A DNA stretch of 64,000 nt from Bifidobacterium breve (GTDB taxonomy: Bacteria; Actinomycetota; Thermoleophilia; Solirubrobacterales; Solirubrobacteraceae). Shown one piece after another: positions 48,274 to 57,367 of this stretch. A model generated the notes under the pieces. It was not told the DNA's origin and searched no databases. It saw only the letters and a program-made list of their open reading frames with translations. The position numbers and the translations under genes are program-made. The stretch spans positions 28,427-92,426 of the forward strand of contig CAMCVN010000004.1 in NCBI GenBank assembly GCA_945881845.1, read 5' to 3'. Every line of letters starts with the position of its first letter. Position 1 is the stretch's first letter.

Positions 48274-49974
48274 GTGGCAACGAGAGCCGAACGCGCTCCG
48301 CGCGGTGTTGACCGTAGGCTTTTTCGCTCGACGCGCTCGGCGCGAGTGCCGCTCGTCGGCGCCGTCGTCCTCGGCATCGCCACATCGCTGCTTGTCGTCG
48401 CTCAGGCGGTTCTGCTCGGTCGCGTGATCGCCGGCGCCTTCCCTGGCGGCAAGTCGCTCGACGAGGTCAGCGGTGAGCTTTGGATCCTTGCCGCGGTTGT
48501 CGGAGCGCGTGCGCTGTGCGCCTTCGGCTTTGAGACATCGGGTCGGCTCGGCGCGCGGCGCGTAGTCGGTGAGCTGCGAGCAAGCCTGACGGCCCACATG
48601 CTCGAGACCCGCCCAGCTGGGCTGCGTGGCCAGCGCGCCGGCGAATTGGTAACCAACGCTGTGCAGGGGCTCAGTTCGCTCGAGGCCTACTTCGCGCGTT
48701 ATCTGCCGCAACTGGTGCTGGCTGTCGTCGTTCCGATCGTGATCCTGATCTACGTCTTCCCTCACGACCTCGCTGCCGGAACGATTCTGCTCGTCACGCT
48801 GCCGATCATCCCGCTATTCATGATCCTGATCGGGCTGGCAGCGCGGACGGCGACCGAGCGGCGCTGGCGCACGCTCTCACTGCTGAGCGCGCACTTCCTC
48901 GATGCAGTGAAGGGGCTTCAGACGCTGAAGGCCAACGACCGCGCCCAACGCCAGGTCGAGTCGCTGCGCGAAACCGGCGAGCAGTACCGCAAAGAGACGA
49001 TGGTTACGCTGCGGATCGCCTTCCTTTCTTCGCTTGTCTTGGAGCTGGCGGCGATGATGGGCACGGCGCTGGTCGCGGCTGCCGTCGCGATCCAACTGAT
49101 CAATGGTGGGCTTGAGTTTTCCACCGCTCTAGCGGTGCTGCTGCTGGCGCCGGAGCTCTACCTGCCTGTACGGATGGTCGGACAGCAGTTTCATGCCAGC
49201 ACCGACGGGCTTACGGCCGCAAACGAGTGCTTTGAGGTGCTCGACACTCCTGCCGCTGTGAGCGTCCCTGCGGCGCCGCTGGCGTCCCCTGACCCACGAA
49301 TGGGACCGCTCGTACTCGAGCGCGTAACTTTCGCCTACGAAGGCCGTGGCGAGGCGGTGTTGGATTCGATCGACCTCACTCTCAGCCCCGGCGAACAACT
49401 TGCTCTGGTGGGGCCGAGCGGCCAAGGGAAGAGCACCGTCGCCGCGCTGATCCTGCGGCTGCTTGACCCGCAATCTGGGCGGATCCTCTGCAACGGTGTT
49501 GACCTACTCGAAGTGGACCCGAAAGCGTGGCGCCAGCATCTCGCCTGGGTGCCGCAGCGGCCGACGCTCTTCAGCGCGACGCTGGCCGAGAACATTCGCC
49601 TTGGTCGGCCAGACGCCGACGACGGCGCGCTGGCGGCGGCCTGCGCCGATGCAGGGCTGGAGCGGCTGATCGATTCAATGCCACAAGGGCTTGAGACCCG
49701 ACTCGGCGAAGGCCAGCGGACGCTCTCGGCCGGGGAGACTCAGCGCGTAGCTCTGGCGCGAGCCTTCCTGCGTGACGCGCCGCTCGTAATCCTTGACGAA
49801 CCGACCGCGCACCTAGACGCCGAGTCATCGGCCGAAATCGGTGACTCGATTGCGCGGCTTAGCCAATCACGCAGCGTGCTGCTTGTCGTTCACCGCCCAG
49901 CACTGGCGGCCGCTGCCGACCGGATAATCACGCTGCGCGAGGGTGTCGTAGTTGATCGACAGGTCGGGCGATGA
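48274..49974 (+). CDS. cydD: thiol reductant ABC exporter, CydD-type subunit
   Basis: A 566-residue fused permease-ATPase, GTG start. The membrane domain (about 20-300) has six helices with the CydD cytoplasmic motif near 170-215; the ATPase domain (about 330-566) has Walker A G-P-S-G-Q-G-K-S-T near 375, signature L-S-A-G-E-T-Q-R and Walker B L-V-I-L-D-E-P-T near 505. CydDC exports cysteine and glutathione and is needed to assemble cytochrome bd. The CydAB genes lie 13-15 kb away in this window. It overlaps cydC by 4 bases. Confidence 0.9.
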   Translation: MATRAERAPRGVDRRLFRSTRSARVPLVGAVVLGIATSLLVVAQAVLLGRVIAGAFPGGKSLDEVSGELWILAAVVGARALCAFGFETSGRLGARRVVGELRASLTAHMLETRPAGLRGQRAGELVTNAVQGLSSLEAYFARYLPQLVLAVVVPIVILIYVFPHDLAAGTILLVTLPIIPLFMILIGLAARTATERRWRTLSLLSAHFLDAVKGLQTLKANDRAQRQVESLRETGEQYRKETMVTLRIAFLSSLVLELAAMMGTALVAAAVAIQLINGGLEFSTALAVLLLAPELYLPVRMVGQQFHASTDGLTAANECFEVLDTPAAVSVPAAPLASPDPRMGPLVLERVTFAYEGRGEAVLDSIDLTLSPGEQLALVGPSGQGKSTVAALILRLLDPQSGRILCNGVDLLEVDPKAWRQHLAWVPQRPTLFSATLAENIRLGRPDADDGALAAACADAGLERLIDSMPQGLETRLGEGQRTLSAGETQRVALARAFLRDAPLVILDEPTAHLDAESSAEIGDSIARLSQSRSVLLVVHRPALAAAADRIITLREGVVVDRQVGR

Positions 49975-51728
49975 GCGCTGCCGCTCCACCAACCCCGGAG
50001 CTAGACCGCTGGGGCGCGTTGGTGCGGGCGGCACGGCTCGTTAGCCCGCGCCGCGGCGAGCTGATCCTTTCGATCGCGCTCGGCGCCGGAGCGATCTTGG
50101 CTGCCGTCGGGCTGCTCGCGGTCGCTGGCGTACTGATCAGCAAGGCGGCGCTGCGGCCTGAGATCCTGACACTGACGATCTTCACCGTCGGCGTACGCGC
50201 GCTCGCGATCGCCCGAGCGTTGCTGCGCTACGGCGAGCGGCTCGTCTCACATGACCTCGCCTTCCGTGTGCTCGCCGACCTTCGCGTGCGCTTCTTTGAG
50301 CGGCTGATCCCACTCGTGCCGGAAGGCTTGCGCGGGATTCGCAGCGGCGACGTGTTGAGCCGCTTCGTCGGCGACGTGGACACGCTCCAAGACCTCTACC
50401 TGCGCGCACTCGGGCCGCCACTGATTGCGCTGCTGGCGATCGTTCTGCTTGCCGGAGCCGTCGCGATCGTGCTGCCCGCCGCCGCTGCCGTGCTGATTGC
50501 GACGATGCTGATCGCCGGCCTGTTGCTTCCGGCGCTCGCCGCACGGGCCGGCAGGCGCTCAGGGCTGCGTGAAGCACCGGCGCGGGCGCAGCTCAGCTCC
50601 GAACTGGTCGAACTAGTCAGCGGCGCCGCCGAGCTGGCCGTCTACGGCCGCGAGCAGCAGTGGGCCGAGCGGATCGAGCAGGCCGACGCGAAACTCGCCG
50701 CCACCGAACGACCCGGGGCTTGGATCAGCGGCCTGACGAGCGGAGCCGGCGTAGCGATCGGCGGTGCAGCGATGATCGCCGTCGCCGCGATCGGCGTTCA
50801 AGCAACCGCCTCCGGGCAGCTCGACGGCGTGCTGCTGGCGGGAATTGTCTTCCTCACGATCGGCGCCTTTGAAGCGGTCGTCGGGCTACCCGACGCGGCG
50901 CAACGGCTGACCGCCTGCGCGCAGGCTGCGGCGCGGCTTGAAACCGTCACCGAAGCGCCTCTCCCGGTTAGCGATCCCCCCTCCCCGGCGCCGCTGCCAC
51001 TCGGAGGAGCTCTCGTGCTCGAGGACGTGTGCGTTCGCTTTGAAGGCCGCGAGCAGGCAGCGCTCAGCGACGTAAGCGCAACGCTTGAGCCCGGCTCACG
51101 GATCGCCCTGGTCGGAGCCAGTGGCGCCGGCAAGACGACGCTCGCAAGCTGCGCTGTTCGCTTCCTCGACCCCAGCAGCGGGCGCATCACTCTCGGCGGC
51201 TGCGATATACGTGAGCTAAGCCAAGACGCTCTGCGCAGCGCCATCCGCCTAGTCAGCCAGGACGCCTACCTCTTCACGACGACGATCGCGCAGAACGTGC
51301 GACTTGCCGCGCCGGATGCCGACGACGAGCAGATCATCGCCGCGCTGGCTCGCGCCGGCCTTGGCCCCTGGATCGCGTCGCTTCCAGAAGGGATCGAAAC
51401 GCTGGTCGGCGAGGAAGGCGCCGAGGTCTCAGGCGGCCAGCGCGGACGGATCGCGCTGGCGCGAGGCTTCATCTCCCCTTCGCAGATCGTAATTCTCGAC
51501 GAGCCAACCGCCAACCTTGACGCAGCAGGCGCACGCGACCTGCTCAGCGCAATCGGCTCAGAGCGCAGCGACCGCCGCGCAATGTTGGTGATCACGCACA
51601 CCGTTGAGGGGCTGGAAGAGTTCGACGAGATCATCGTGCTCGAGACCGGCGCGGTCGTCGAGCGCGGCACTTGGGGCGAGCTGATCGCCGCTAAAGGCGC
51701 TCTTGCCAGGCTGTCGGCAGCGGCCTAA
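49971..51728 (+). CDS. cydC: thiol reductant ABC exporter, CydC-type subunit
   Basis: A 585-residue partner of CydD with the same layout: six membrane helices in about 35-320, then the ATPase with Walker A G-A-S-G-A-G-K-T-T near 380, signature V-S-G-G-Q-R-G-R and Walker B I-V-I-L-D-E-P-T near 505. It begins in the ATGA overlap with cydD, so the heterodimer is made together. A candidate structured RNA begins 14 bases after its stop. Confidence 0.9.
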   Translation: MSAAAPPTPELDRWGALVRAARLVSPRRGELILSIALGAGAILAAVGLLAVAGVLISKAALRPEILTLTIFTVGVRALAIARALLRYGERLVSHDLAFRVLADLRVRFFERLIPLVPEGLRGIRSGDVLSRFVGDVDTLQDLYLRALGPPLIALLAIVLLAGAVAIVLPAAAAVLIATMLIAGLLLPALAARAGRRSGLREAPARAQLSSELVELVSGAAELAVYGREQQWAERIEQADAKLAATERPGAWISGLTSGAGVAIGGAAMIAVAAIGVQATASGQLDGVLLAGIVFLTIGAFEAVVGLPDAAQRLTACAQAAARLETVTEAPLPVSDPPSPAPLPLGGALVLEDVCVRFEGREQAALSDVSATLEPGSRIALVGASGAGKTTLASCAVRFLDPSSGRITLGGCDIRELSQDALRSAIRLVSQDAYLFTTTIAQNVRLAAPDADDEQIIAALARAGLGPWIASLPEGIETLVGEEGAEVSGGQRGRIALARGFISPSQIVILDEPTANLDAAGARDLLSAIGSERSDRRAMLVITHTVEGLEEFDEIIVLETGAVVERGTWGELIAAKGALARLSAAA

Positions 51729-51742
51729 CTGGCTGCGGACAT

Positions 51743-51863
51743 AAAGCGACGCGGGCCGAGCCACCTTGGGACCCCTCGCTCCTTCCGGCTTCCCATTGCT
51801 GGGTCGCTTTCCGGTGAGGGAGGCGCGATCTTACATCCCTGATCGTCGCTCTTTGCGGCTCGG
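51743..51863. ncRNA. candidate structured RNA downstream of cydC
   Basis: A 7-bp closing stem (CCGAGCC 51756-51762 with GGCTCGG 51857-51863) surrounds two arms: one with CGCTCC (51777-51782), CCGG (51785-51788) and CCCA-TTGC-TGGG inside, returning through CCGG and GGAGGCG (51811-51825); the other is CGATC-N10-GATCG (51826-51845). An alternative 8-bp stem, AAAGCGAC (51743-51750) with GTCGCTTT (51803-51810), crosses the closing stem, so the two could switch or form a pseudoknot. Strand and class are not determined; I matched it to no known riboswitch by eye. It could also be the 3' end of the cyd transcript. Confidence 0.35.
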
Positions 51864-52002
51864 ACACCGCGTCTGAAATTCAACTTAGGGATCGCCCCGA
51901 ACGACGTCAAGCGATCGGCCGCGATGATGCCGGAATTTAGGAGGAATGAGCCTCGCCGGATGCCTGCCGACAGCGATTCCGTGATCCGCCTATGCTCGGC
52001 CG

Positions 52003-53805
52003 ATGAGCGATTCAGCCGTAAATGACGTCACCTGGCAGCTTGAAGATCTCGTCGATGGCGGCGGGCCAGCGGAGTGCGACGAGCTGCTCGCCGACGCCGA
52101 CCGCCGCGCCGCCGCTTTGGCCGCCGCGCACGCCGGCAAGGTCGGCGAGCTTGACGGCCCAGGCCTCGCGCTGGCCGTCGCTGAGCTGGCGATCATCAGC
52201 GACCTCGTCGGCCGCGCCGGCAACTACGCGCACCTCCGTTTTGCAGCCGACACCGAGGACCCAGCCAACGGCGCGCTGATGGCGCGCGTTCAGGAGCTGG
52301 CTACCGGAATCGAAACGAAGCTCGTCTTCTTCGAACTGGAATGGGCCGAGGTTGATGACGCCAGCGCCGACCAGCTGCTCGAAGCCGGTGGCCTTGAACA
52401 CGCGCGCCACTACCTGCAGACGATCCGTCGCTACCGCCCCCATCTGCTCAGCGAAGCCGAAGAGAAGCTCTCGGCCGAGAAGGCCGTCACTGGACGCGAC
52501 GCTTGGTCGCGCCTCTTTAGCGAACTGACCAGCGCGATCCGCGTTGACCTTCCTGGCGACGACGAGTCAGTTCCGCTCGATCAAGCGCTTAGCCTGCTCC
52601 ACTCGCCGGAGCGCGACGTCCGCCGCGGCGCAGCCGAAGCAGTGACGCGGGCGCTCGAGCCGGGCCTGCGAACGCGCGCTTACCTCTTCAACACGCTACT
52701 CCAAGACAAGGCGACCGAAGACCGCCTTCGCGGCTACCCAACATGGCTCTCTAGCCGCAACCTCTCAAACGAAGCGAGCGACGAATCGGTTGAGGCGCTG
52801 GTCGAAGCCGTCGAGGGCGCGTACGAGCTGCCACGGCGCTGGTACAGGCTGAAGGCGAAGCTGCTCGGCCTCGAGCGGATCGCCGACTACGACCGCGCCG
52901 CAGCGATCGCGCAGGACGACGCCAAGGTCGACTGGGACCAAGGCAAAGAGATCGTGCTTGACGCTTACGGCGACTTCTCGCCTGAACTTGGCGACCTCGC
53001 AGCGCGCTTCTTCGACGAGCGCTGGATCGACGCGCCGGCCCGCCCAGGCAAGCGCGGCGGTGCCTTCTGCGCCTACACCGTGCCGAGTGTCCACCCCTAC
53101 GTGATGCTGAATTGGACGGCGACGCGCCGCGACGTGATGACGCTCGCGCACGAGCTTGGCCACGGCGTGCACGCCGCGCTCGCGATACCGCGAGGCATCT
53201 TTGAGCAGCACACGCCGCTGACGGTCTGCGAGACGGCCTCCGTCTTCGGCGAGACGCTCGTCTTCCGTCGCCTGCTCGAAGCCGCAGATACGCCGCAGTC
53301 GCGGCTGAGCCTGCTGGCCGAGAACATTGAGAACTCAATCGCAACCGTCTTCCGCCAGACGGCGATGAACCGCTTTGAAGGGGCCGTCCACACACACCGG
53401 CGCGAGCAGGGCGAACTGTCAGTTGAGGACTTCGCGCAGCACTGGCAGGCGACGCAGGAGGATCTTCTCGGCGACGCGGTCGAGATCACGCCCGACTACC
53501 GCTGCTGGTGGAGTTACATCCCGCACTTCATCGGCAGCCCCGGCTACGTCTACGCCTATGCCTATGGCCAGTTGCTCGCGCTCTCGGTTTACGGCCAGTA
53601 CCTCAAAGAGGGCGAAGCGTTCGTCCCCGCCTACCTCGAGATGCTGGCCGCTGGTGGCTCGCGCAGCCCCGAAGAGCTGGCCAAGATCGCTGGCCTTGAC
53701 CTCAGCGACCCCGGCTTCTGGAAGTCAGGGCTGGAACTGGTCGCAGCAGAGCTTGAAGAAGCTGAAGCTGCCGCCGACGAGGTGCTGGCGCAGCGCGGCG
53801 ACTAG
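52003..53805 (+). CDS. M3-family oligopeptidase (PepF/M3-like)
   Basis: A 600-residue zinc metallopeptidase. The active site is V-M-T-L-A-H-E-L-G-H-G-V-H near 378-390 (H-E-x2-H), with the third ligand Glu in the following helix (C-E-T-A-S-V-F-G-E near 406). The order and the C-terminal Y-A-Y-A-Y-G-Q-L-L-A-L are those of M3/oligoendopeptidase F. It is cytosolic and cleaves short peptides. There is no clear ribosome site before the ATG; an AGGAGGAATG with a 12-codon frame sits 57 bases upstream. Its stop overlaps the convergent smpB stop by 4 bases. Confidence 0.9.
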   Translation: MSDSAVNDVTWQLEDLVDGGGPAECDELLADADRRAAALAAAHAGKVGELDGPGLALAVAELAIISDLVGRAGNYAHLRFAADTEDPANGALMARVQELATGIETKLVFFELEWAEVDDASADQLLEAGGLEHARHYLQTIRRYRPHLLSEAEEKLSAEKAVTGRDAWSRLFSELTSAIRVDLPGDDESVPLDQALSLLHSPERDVRRGAAEAVTRALEPGLRTRAYLFNTLLQDKATEDRLRGYPTWLSSRNLSNEASDESVEALVEAVEGAYELPRRWYRLKAKLLGLERIADYDRAAAIAQDDAKVDWDQGKEIVLDAYGDFSPELGDLAARFFDERWIDAPARPGKRGGAFCAYTVPSVHPYVMLNWTATRRDVMTLAHELGHGVHAALAIPRGIFEQHTPLTVCETASVFGETLVFRRLLEAADTPQSRLSLLAENIENSIATVFRQTAMNRFEGAVHTHRREQGELSVEDFAQHWQATQEDLLGDAVEITPDYRCWWSYIPHFIGSPGYVYAYAYGQLLALSVYGQYLKEGEAFVPAYLEMLAAGGSRSPEELAKIAGLDLSDPGFWKSGLELVAAELEEAEAAADEVLAQRGD

Positions 53806-54281
53806 CGGTTCGCTTCGCGCAGGGCGCGGTCCATGTCGCGCTTGGTTTCGCGCTCTTTGATTGCTTGGCGTTTGTCGAAACGGTCGCGGCCCTTGGCGAG
53901 ACCCAACTCAACCTTGGCGTTCTGACCTTTGAAGTAGATCCGCAGAGGCACGAGCGTTAGCCCCTTCTCGGAGAGCTGCCCGGCGAGCCGCTGGATCTCA
54001 GTCCGCTTTGCCAGCAGCTTGCGCACGCGTTCGGGCTCATGGTTGTTGGCGGCGGCCGGCGCGTAGGGCGAGATGTGGCAGTTGTGCAACCACAGCTCCC
54101 CTTCCCAGACCTGCGCGTAAGCGTCTTTGATCTGAACAGCGCCTTCGCGCAGCGCCTTCACCTCGGTTCCCTGCAGCACGATGCCGCACTCGAGCTTGTC
54201 GATGATGTCGTAGCGGTGACGCGCCTGACGGTTGGTTGCGACGTCGCCGGGGGCGACCTTCTTTTTGCCTGCCTTAGCCAT
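53802..54281 (-). CDS. smpB: SmpB, tmRNA-binding protein
   Basis: A 159-residue protein of normal length. It begins V-A-T-N-R-Q-A-R-H-R-Y near 15 and has the OB-fold signature G-I-V-L-Q-G-T-E-V-K-A-L-R near 33, then the C-terminal basic tail (K-G-R-D-R-F-D-K-R-Q-A-I-K-E-R) that probes the mRNA channel. It delivers tmRNA to stalled ribosomes. The gene is last in the minus-strand run ftsE-ftsX-ctp-rnr-smpB; its partner RNA lies 7 kb away. Gap to rnr is 11 bases. Confidence 0.95.
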   Translation of the reverse strand: MAKAGKKKVAPGDVATNRQARHRYDIIDKLECGIVLQGTEVKALREGAVQIKDAYAQVWEGELWLHNCHISPYAPAAANNHEPERVRKLLAKRTEIQRLAGQLSEKGLTLVPLRIYFKGQNAKVELGLAKGRDRFDKRQAIKERETKRDMDRALREANR

Positions 54282-54292
54282 CTGGGGCGAGC

Positions 54293-56062
54293 CTAGCGAG
54301 CAGGCGGATCTTCGGCGAGCACGAGATCAACGCGGCCGCGTGCCTTGTCGATCCGGTCAACCTTCACCTGTAGGCGATCGCCAAAGCGGATCGTTGAACC
54401 GCTCTTGTTGCCGGTCATGATCGTTCCCTGCTCATTGAGGTCCCACCAGTCGCCCTTTATCCGTCGAACCGGCAAGAAGCCTTCGTGCGCGCCGTCATCG
54501 AAGCTGATGAAGATCCCGGCACCGATCAGCCCGGTCACCTCGCCTTCGAATGGCTTGTCAGGGCCGCGCTCAAGCACGCGCCGCTCGAGCAGGAAGCTGC
54601 CGGCGACCGAGTCGGCGATCCGCTCCGTTCGAATCGCGTCACGCTCGCGCTCGCTGGTCCAGACCGCCATCTCTTCGAGCTCATCGGCTCGCGGCGCCTG
54701 CTCGTCGCAGCCGACGGCGCTGAGCAGCGCCCTGTGGCAGAGCAGGTCGGGGTAGCGGCGGATCGGCGAAGTGAAATGGCAGTAATTGGCGAGCCCTAGC
54801 CCGGCGTGCCCAAGATTGTCGGGCGAGTAACGCGCCTGACGCAATGAACGCAGCACCAAGTAGGTGAGTCCCATTCGGGCCACGCCGGTCCGCTTGACGT
54901 GCTCGTCAACGGCAAGCGAAGCTGCCGCGACGACCTCGGCCGCCTCGCTTGAAGAGATGTGCTCGGGCGTGGCTGGTGTAGCTACGCCGAGCGAGGCGAG
55001 CTGACCGAGCAGCCGCTCGACCGACTCTGATTCAGGGCGCTCATGAATTCGGTAGAGCGTCGGCAGGCCCTTCTCCATGCAGAGCGTCGCGACGGCCTCG
55101 TTGGCGGCAATCATCAGATGTTCGATCAGGCGGTGTGATTCGGTTTGGATGCTGGCAACCGAATCGGCAACGTGGCCCTGCGCGTCGAACGAAAACTCCG
55201 GTTCTACCGACTCGATCGCCAGCGCCGCGCCGCCAGCTCGGCGGGCCTCGTCACGCAGGGCCGAAACCTCACGTGCGGCAGCGAGCGGCTCGGCCCAGGG
55301 GGCTTCGGCCTTGCGCTCGCCGGCGAAGATCTCGTCAACGTCCTCGTAGCTGAGCCGCATGTCGGAGCGGATCGTTGAGCGGTAGAAGCTGCTCGAGACG
55401 AGCTTCGCGCCCTCAAACTCAAGTTCGGCCGTAACCGCGAGTCGATCTTCTCCCGGAACCAGCGAACAGGCGTCGTTCGACAAAGCCTCGGGCAGCATCG
55501 GCTCAACGGCGCCGGGAACGTAGACGCTGGTGGCGCGGCGGCGAGCCTCGCGGTCTACCGCGTCGCCGGGCCGCACGTAGGCGCTGACGTCGGCGATGTG
55601 AACCCAGATCCGCGTGCGCGAATCGCTCAGCCGCTCGGCTGAGATCGCGTCATCGAAATCCCGCGCGCTTGACGGGTCGATCGTGAACGTCGTCAGTTCG
55701 CGCAGGTCGCGACGCCCGGGTTCCGGGTGCGGGTGCTGGCGCGCGGCCTCGGCTGCTGCCAGCACGGTCTTTGGAAAGCGGCGGCGCAGGCCTCGGTCGA
55801 GCATCAGAGCCTCGACTACGTTGCGGGCGATCTCTGGGCTGCCGAGCAGCCGCAGCACCTTCGCTCGTGCGTTGCCAGCGCGGCCGCTGGGCGTTGCGAT
55901 TAGCGCCAGCTTGCCAGCCTTCGCTTTGGCCGGCGGCTTACCGACGCTGATCTGTGGCCCGGGCTCGAAGAACGGTTGGCCGACGAGGAATTGGCCGCGC
56001 TTTTCGAGCAGCACAACCTGTGGCTCGCCGGCGGCGCGCTCCGGCTTTGGTGGGGGCGACAT
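54293..56062 (-). CDS. rnr: RNase R/RNase II-family exoribonuclease
   Basis: A 589-residue protein. It contains the RNB catalytic core with T-I-D-P-S-S-A-R-D-F-D-D-A near 125-137 (Asp residues bind magnesium) and an S1 domain at about 500-585. It degrades structured RNA 3' to 5' and with tmRNA removes faulty messages. The usual N-terminal helix-turn-helix and one cold-shock domain are short or absent; the first 90 residues are weakly conserved (Pro/Lys-rich). The ATG follows the ctp stop directly (TAG then ATG). Confidence 0.88.
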   Translation of the reverse strand: MSPPPKPERAAGEPQVVLLEKRGQFLVGQPFFEPGPQISVGKPPAKAKAGKLALIATPSGRAGNARAKVLRLLGSPEIARNVVEALMLDRGLRRRFPKTVLAAAEAARQHPHPEPGRRDLRELTTFTIDPSSARDFDDAISAERLSDSRTRIWVHIADVSAYVRPGDAVDREARRRATSVYVPGAVEPMLPEALSNDACSLVPGEDRLAVTAELEFEGAKLVSSSFYRSTIRSDMRLSYEDVDEIFAGERKAEAPWAEPLAAAREVSALRDEARRAGGAALAIESVEPEFSFDAQGHVADSVASIQTESHRLIEHLMIAANEAVATLCMEKGLPTLYRIHERPESESVERLLGQLASLGVATPATPEHISSSEAAEVVAAASLAVDEHVKRTGVARMGLTYLVLRSLRQARYSPDNLGHAGLGLANYCHFTSPIRRYPDLLCHRALLSAVGCDEQAPRADELEEMAVWTSERERDAIRTERIADSVAGSFLLERRVLERGPDKPFEGEVTGLIGAGIFISFDDGAHEGFLPVRRIKGDWWDLNEQGTIMTGNKSGSTIRFGDRLQVKVDRIDKARGRVDLVLAEDPPAR

Positions 56063-57289
56063 CTAGTTCACTTTGGCGCAGCCGCCAAGCTTGGCTAGCG
56101 CAGCGCGCAAAGCCAGGTCCTTTTTCGCCTCGTTTGGCTGCTTGACCAAGAGGTCAGGCACGAGGCCAGCGCCCTGAGAGACACCCTTGCCACCGAGGTT
56201 GCGGCCTTTCGGAGTGAAGTACTGGCCGGCAGTGATGTCGAGCGCGCCTCCGTTGGAGAGCTCAATCACCTGCTGAAAGACGCCCTTACCGAAGGTCTTT
56301 TCGCCAATCAGCGTGGCGCGGCCTCGGTCCTGCAGCGCACCGGCGACAATCTCCGAAGCCGAGGCGGTGCCGCCATTGGTGAGAACAACGAGCGGCGCCT
56401 TCGGCACGATCGGATCGCCGGTCGCGTTGAGCGTGCGTGTTCGAACGTTGCGCCCACGGGTCGTGACGATCGGCCCGTCGCTGAGGAACGCACTGGCAAT
56501 TAGCTGTGCTTCATCGACCAGCCCGCCGCCGTTATTGCGCAAATCAAAGATGTAGGCCTGAGCGCCCTGCTTCTTCAGCTTCTGAAGCGCGGCGTAAACC
56601 TCGGCGTGGGCGCCGGAGGTGAATGACGACAGCGCGACTACTCCGATCTTTTTGCCGCAGACCGTTTTCATCAGCGAAGCAACAACAGGGACACTGATCG
56701 CGCGGCGCGTGGCGACAACGGTTCGTTCCTCCCCGTCGTGGAGAACCTTGAGGCGGACCTTCGTACCGGCCGGGCCTTTAACCAGCTGCGAGGACTGCTC
56801 AGTCGTCAGCCCTTTCAGCGAGCGCCCGTTCGCTTCGACGATCTGGTCGCCGACCTCGATACCCGCATCTTCTGCTGGCGAGCCCTTGTAGACCGAACGA
56901 ATAAGCAGCCCACGCTTGCTGCGGTCAACGGTTACGCCGATCCCGGTGAAACTGCTGGCCTGCGCCTCTTCGAACTTCTTGTACTGGGCCGGTGTGAAAT
57001 AGGTCGAGAAGCGGTCGTTCAGTTTCTTGACGGCGCCAGCGATCGCAGTATCGGCAAGCTGACCGGGTGGCAGCTTGCGGTAATAGGTGTCGTCGATCTC
57101 ATCGAGCGCCTCGTTGACGACGATCTGATCATTGCTGCCGACGAGCGCGCCGCGTAGCGGTTCGGGGACGAGATCACCGTGTCGGCCGCCGATCCAAACG
57201 CCGACCGTTAGCGCAAGGATCACGGCAGCGACCGCGCCAACGGCGAGGACGGCTATCAGCAGAGATATGGCTACGCGGCGTGTGGACAT
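56063..57289 (-). CDS. S41-family C-terminal processing peptidase
   Basis: A 408-residue protease with an N-terminal membrane anchor (about 7-32), a PDZ domain (about 110-195) and the peptidase core. The catalytic Ser310 (G-G-T-A-S-A-S-E) and Lys335 (T-F-G-K-G) are spaced as in Escherichia coli Prc (25 residues apart). It cleaves C-termini of envelope proteins and often tunes peptidoglycan hydrolases, which fits its place after ftsEX. It stops where the rnr ATG begins. Upstream spacing to ftsX is 78 bp. Confidence 0.9.
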   Translation of the reverse strand: MSTRRVAISLLIAVLAVGAVAAVILALTVGVWIGGRHGDLVPEPLRGALVGSNDQIVVNEALDEIDDTYYRKLPPGQLADTAIAGAVKKLNDRFSTYFTPAQYKKFEEAQASSFTGIGVTVDRSKRGLLIRSVYKGSPAEDAGIEVGDQIVEANGRSLKGLTTEQSSQLVKGPAGTKVRLKVLHDGEERTVVATRRAISVPVVASLMKTVCGKKIGVVALSSFTSGAHAEVYAALQKLKKQGAQAYIFDLRNNGGGLVDEAQLIASAFLSDGPIVTTRGRNVRTRTLNATGDPIVPKAPLVVLTNGGTASASEIVAGALQDRGRATLIGEKTFGKGVFQQVIELSNGGALDITAGQYFTPKGRNLGGKGVSQGAGLVPDLLVKQPNEAKKDLALRAALAKLGGCAKVN

Positions 57290-57367
57290 TGATCTTCGAA
57301 GGGCGCAGCTCTAAGCGCTGCAGAAGAGGGTAGAGCCGTGGCCGCGGGAGCTACGCGGTGACGCTGC

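Noticed and set aside
51743..51863. Signal-recognition-particle RNA
   Set aside because: A GGAAGGAGC stretch on the minus strand recalls it, but the asymmetric-loop bases of domain IV are missing.
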